Below, one piece after another: positions 5,242-5,905 of a DNA stretch of 5,905 nucleotides. Location of the stretch: contig JAKVCF010000133.1 in assembly GCA_022447335.1 (NCBI GenBank), positions 1 through 5,905 on the forward strand, written 5' to 3'. Each line of letters starts with the position of its first letter. The stretch's first letter is position 1. The notes below the pieces were generated by a model, which was not told the DNA's origin, ran no database searches, and saw only the letters and a program-made list of their open reading frames with translations. Source of the stretch: Planctomycetota bacterium (lineage in GTDB: Bacteria; Planctomycetota; UBA1135). The translations under genes and the position numbers were made by a program.

Positions 5242-5905
5242 CCACTCCCCCGCACGCGTTTGCGCTGTTCGAAGTAAGCCTGCAAGGGCGTGACGAGCCG
5301 CTGAAGCGAAGCCTCATAAGGAACCAAAGTCGTCACGCAATCCGCACCTGCGCGACGTACCGATTCTTCAATCATCTGTAAGCGCTCATCCGCTGCCGAG
5401 CGCCACGCGCTCTGCACCGCAGGACTGCGCCCATCGACCAGGCGCGACTCTTGTCCGGAAAAAGAAGAAAAGCGCACCAACGCAGACGGCGGAGACCACC
5501 ATTCCGGTGGCAACAAAGGGATGGCCACAACATTGTGATGTCGCGCACAAAGGCTCAATGATTCCTGCCAACCCTCCTGCAAGAAATCCGACAATACGAA
5601 GACAGTGCTACGCCGTTGAACCAGCTGCGCCACTCTCTCAAGTGCTGCATGCAAACCCAAACCTTGGCCCGAATGCGGCAAGGACAGCGCATCGCGTACC
5701 ACGCCAAATCCATGTCGGACGCCTTTACGTGGAGGCACCGCATGAGAAACCTTGCCACCAAAGGCCACCCATCCCACCGGGTCGTCGAAACGCTGCGCCG
5801 TGACGACTAACAATGCTGCTAAGCGCGCCGCAGCATCACGCAGTGACCAGACTCCAAAGCCCGCCTCCATTGAAGGGCTCAGATCAAGTAATAGCATCAG
5901 CGTGC
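5238..5905 (-). CDS. DUF58 family protein (VWA-like), C-terminal part cut by right edge
   Basis: The frame is open to the right edge, leaving 221 visible residues and the stop TGA (5238-5240). Numbering from the internal Met at 5895-5897, the visible part opens on the VWA-like strand LLLDLSPSM (2-10), which keeps a D-x-S-x-S pattern (Asp5, Ser7, Ser9). It goes on with DPVGWVAFGG (39-48), a GQGLGLHAAL turn (78-86) where most relatives have Thr, and VFVLSDFLQEGW (99-110), typical of DUF58. The end, VTPLQAYFEQRKRVRG (202-217), is the usual DUF58 terminus. The family is soluble or membrane-proximal and is encoded next to MoxR ATPases; it is thought to act as their partner or substrate adaptor (family knowledge). 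The missing N-terminal part should hold the membrane region and the Y-x-x-G-D-D-x-R-x-I-D-W type motif. The Met at 5897 is not the true start because the frame continues upstream. Confidence 0.88.
   Translation of the reverse strand, partial: TLMLLLDLSPSMEAGFGVWSLRDAAARLAALLVVTAQRFDDPVGWVAFGGKVSHAVPPRKGVRHGFGVVRDALSLPHSGQGLGLHAALERVAQLVQRRSTVFVLSDFLQEGWQESLSLCARHHNVVAIPLLPPEWWSPPSALVRFSSFSGQESRLVDGRSPAVQSAWRSAADERLQMIEESVRRAGADCVTTLVPYEASLQRLVTPLQAYFEQRKRVRGSG

Overview
The window is one stretch of a minus-strand operon of the Bat type (Bacteroides aerotolerance; MoxR-associated VWA proteins), followed by the start of an unrelated secreted protein. Read in the direction of transcription, from right to left, it contains: the C-terminal part of a DUF58 protein (5905-5238, open at the right edge); a membrane-anchored BatD/DUF4381-like protein (5241-4369); a BatA-like VWA protein (4372-3413); a BatB-like VWA protein (3416-2457); a BatC-like lipoprotein (2460-1822); a BatD-like protein (1832-438); and, after a 61-bp gap, the first 125 codons of a BNR/YVTN-repeat exported protein (376-1, open at the left edge). 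No plus-strand gene, RNA gene, mobile element or CRISPR array was found. The only intergenic space is the 61 bp at 377-437.

The six Bat-type genes are packed without gaps. Four junctions are 4-nt stop/start overlaps (ATGA, ATGA, TTGA, ATGA) and the fifth is an 11-nt overlap with a GTG start whose Shine-Dalgarno sequence lies inside the upstream gene. Translation is therefore probably coupled along the whole cluster. A MoxR-type AAA+ ATPase gene usually precedes DUF58 in such operons and is predicted just outside the right edge; it cannot be seen here.

The proteins fit an envelope assembly. Two VWA proteins with N- and C-terminal membrane segments and intact metal-binding (MIDAS) motifs would bind partners through a metal ion. 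Two proteins (the 290-aa gene and BatD) share the plan signal sequence, extracytoplasmic beta domain, single membrane helix, cytoplasmic helical tail. The small BatC-like protein is a predicted lipoprotein. The DUF58 protein would be a soluble VWA-like partner of the MoxR ATPase. This is inferred from family knowledge; the biochemical job of Bat systems remains poorly defined, with roles suggested in oxidative or envelope stress and protein maturation.

The organism is probably a Gram-negative (diderm) bacterium with a moderately GC-rich genome, judging from the lipoprotein and BatD-type export signals, the purine-rich Shine-Dalgarno sites and the operon type. The phylum cannot be set from the sequence alone; this operon plus BNR-repeat genes occur in Proteobacteria, Myxococcota-like groups, Acidobacteria, Planctomycetes/Verrucomicrobia and Bacteroidetes.
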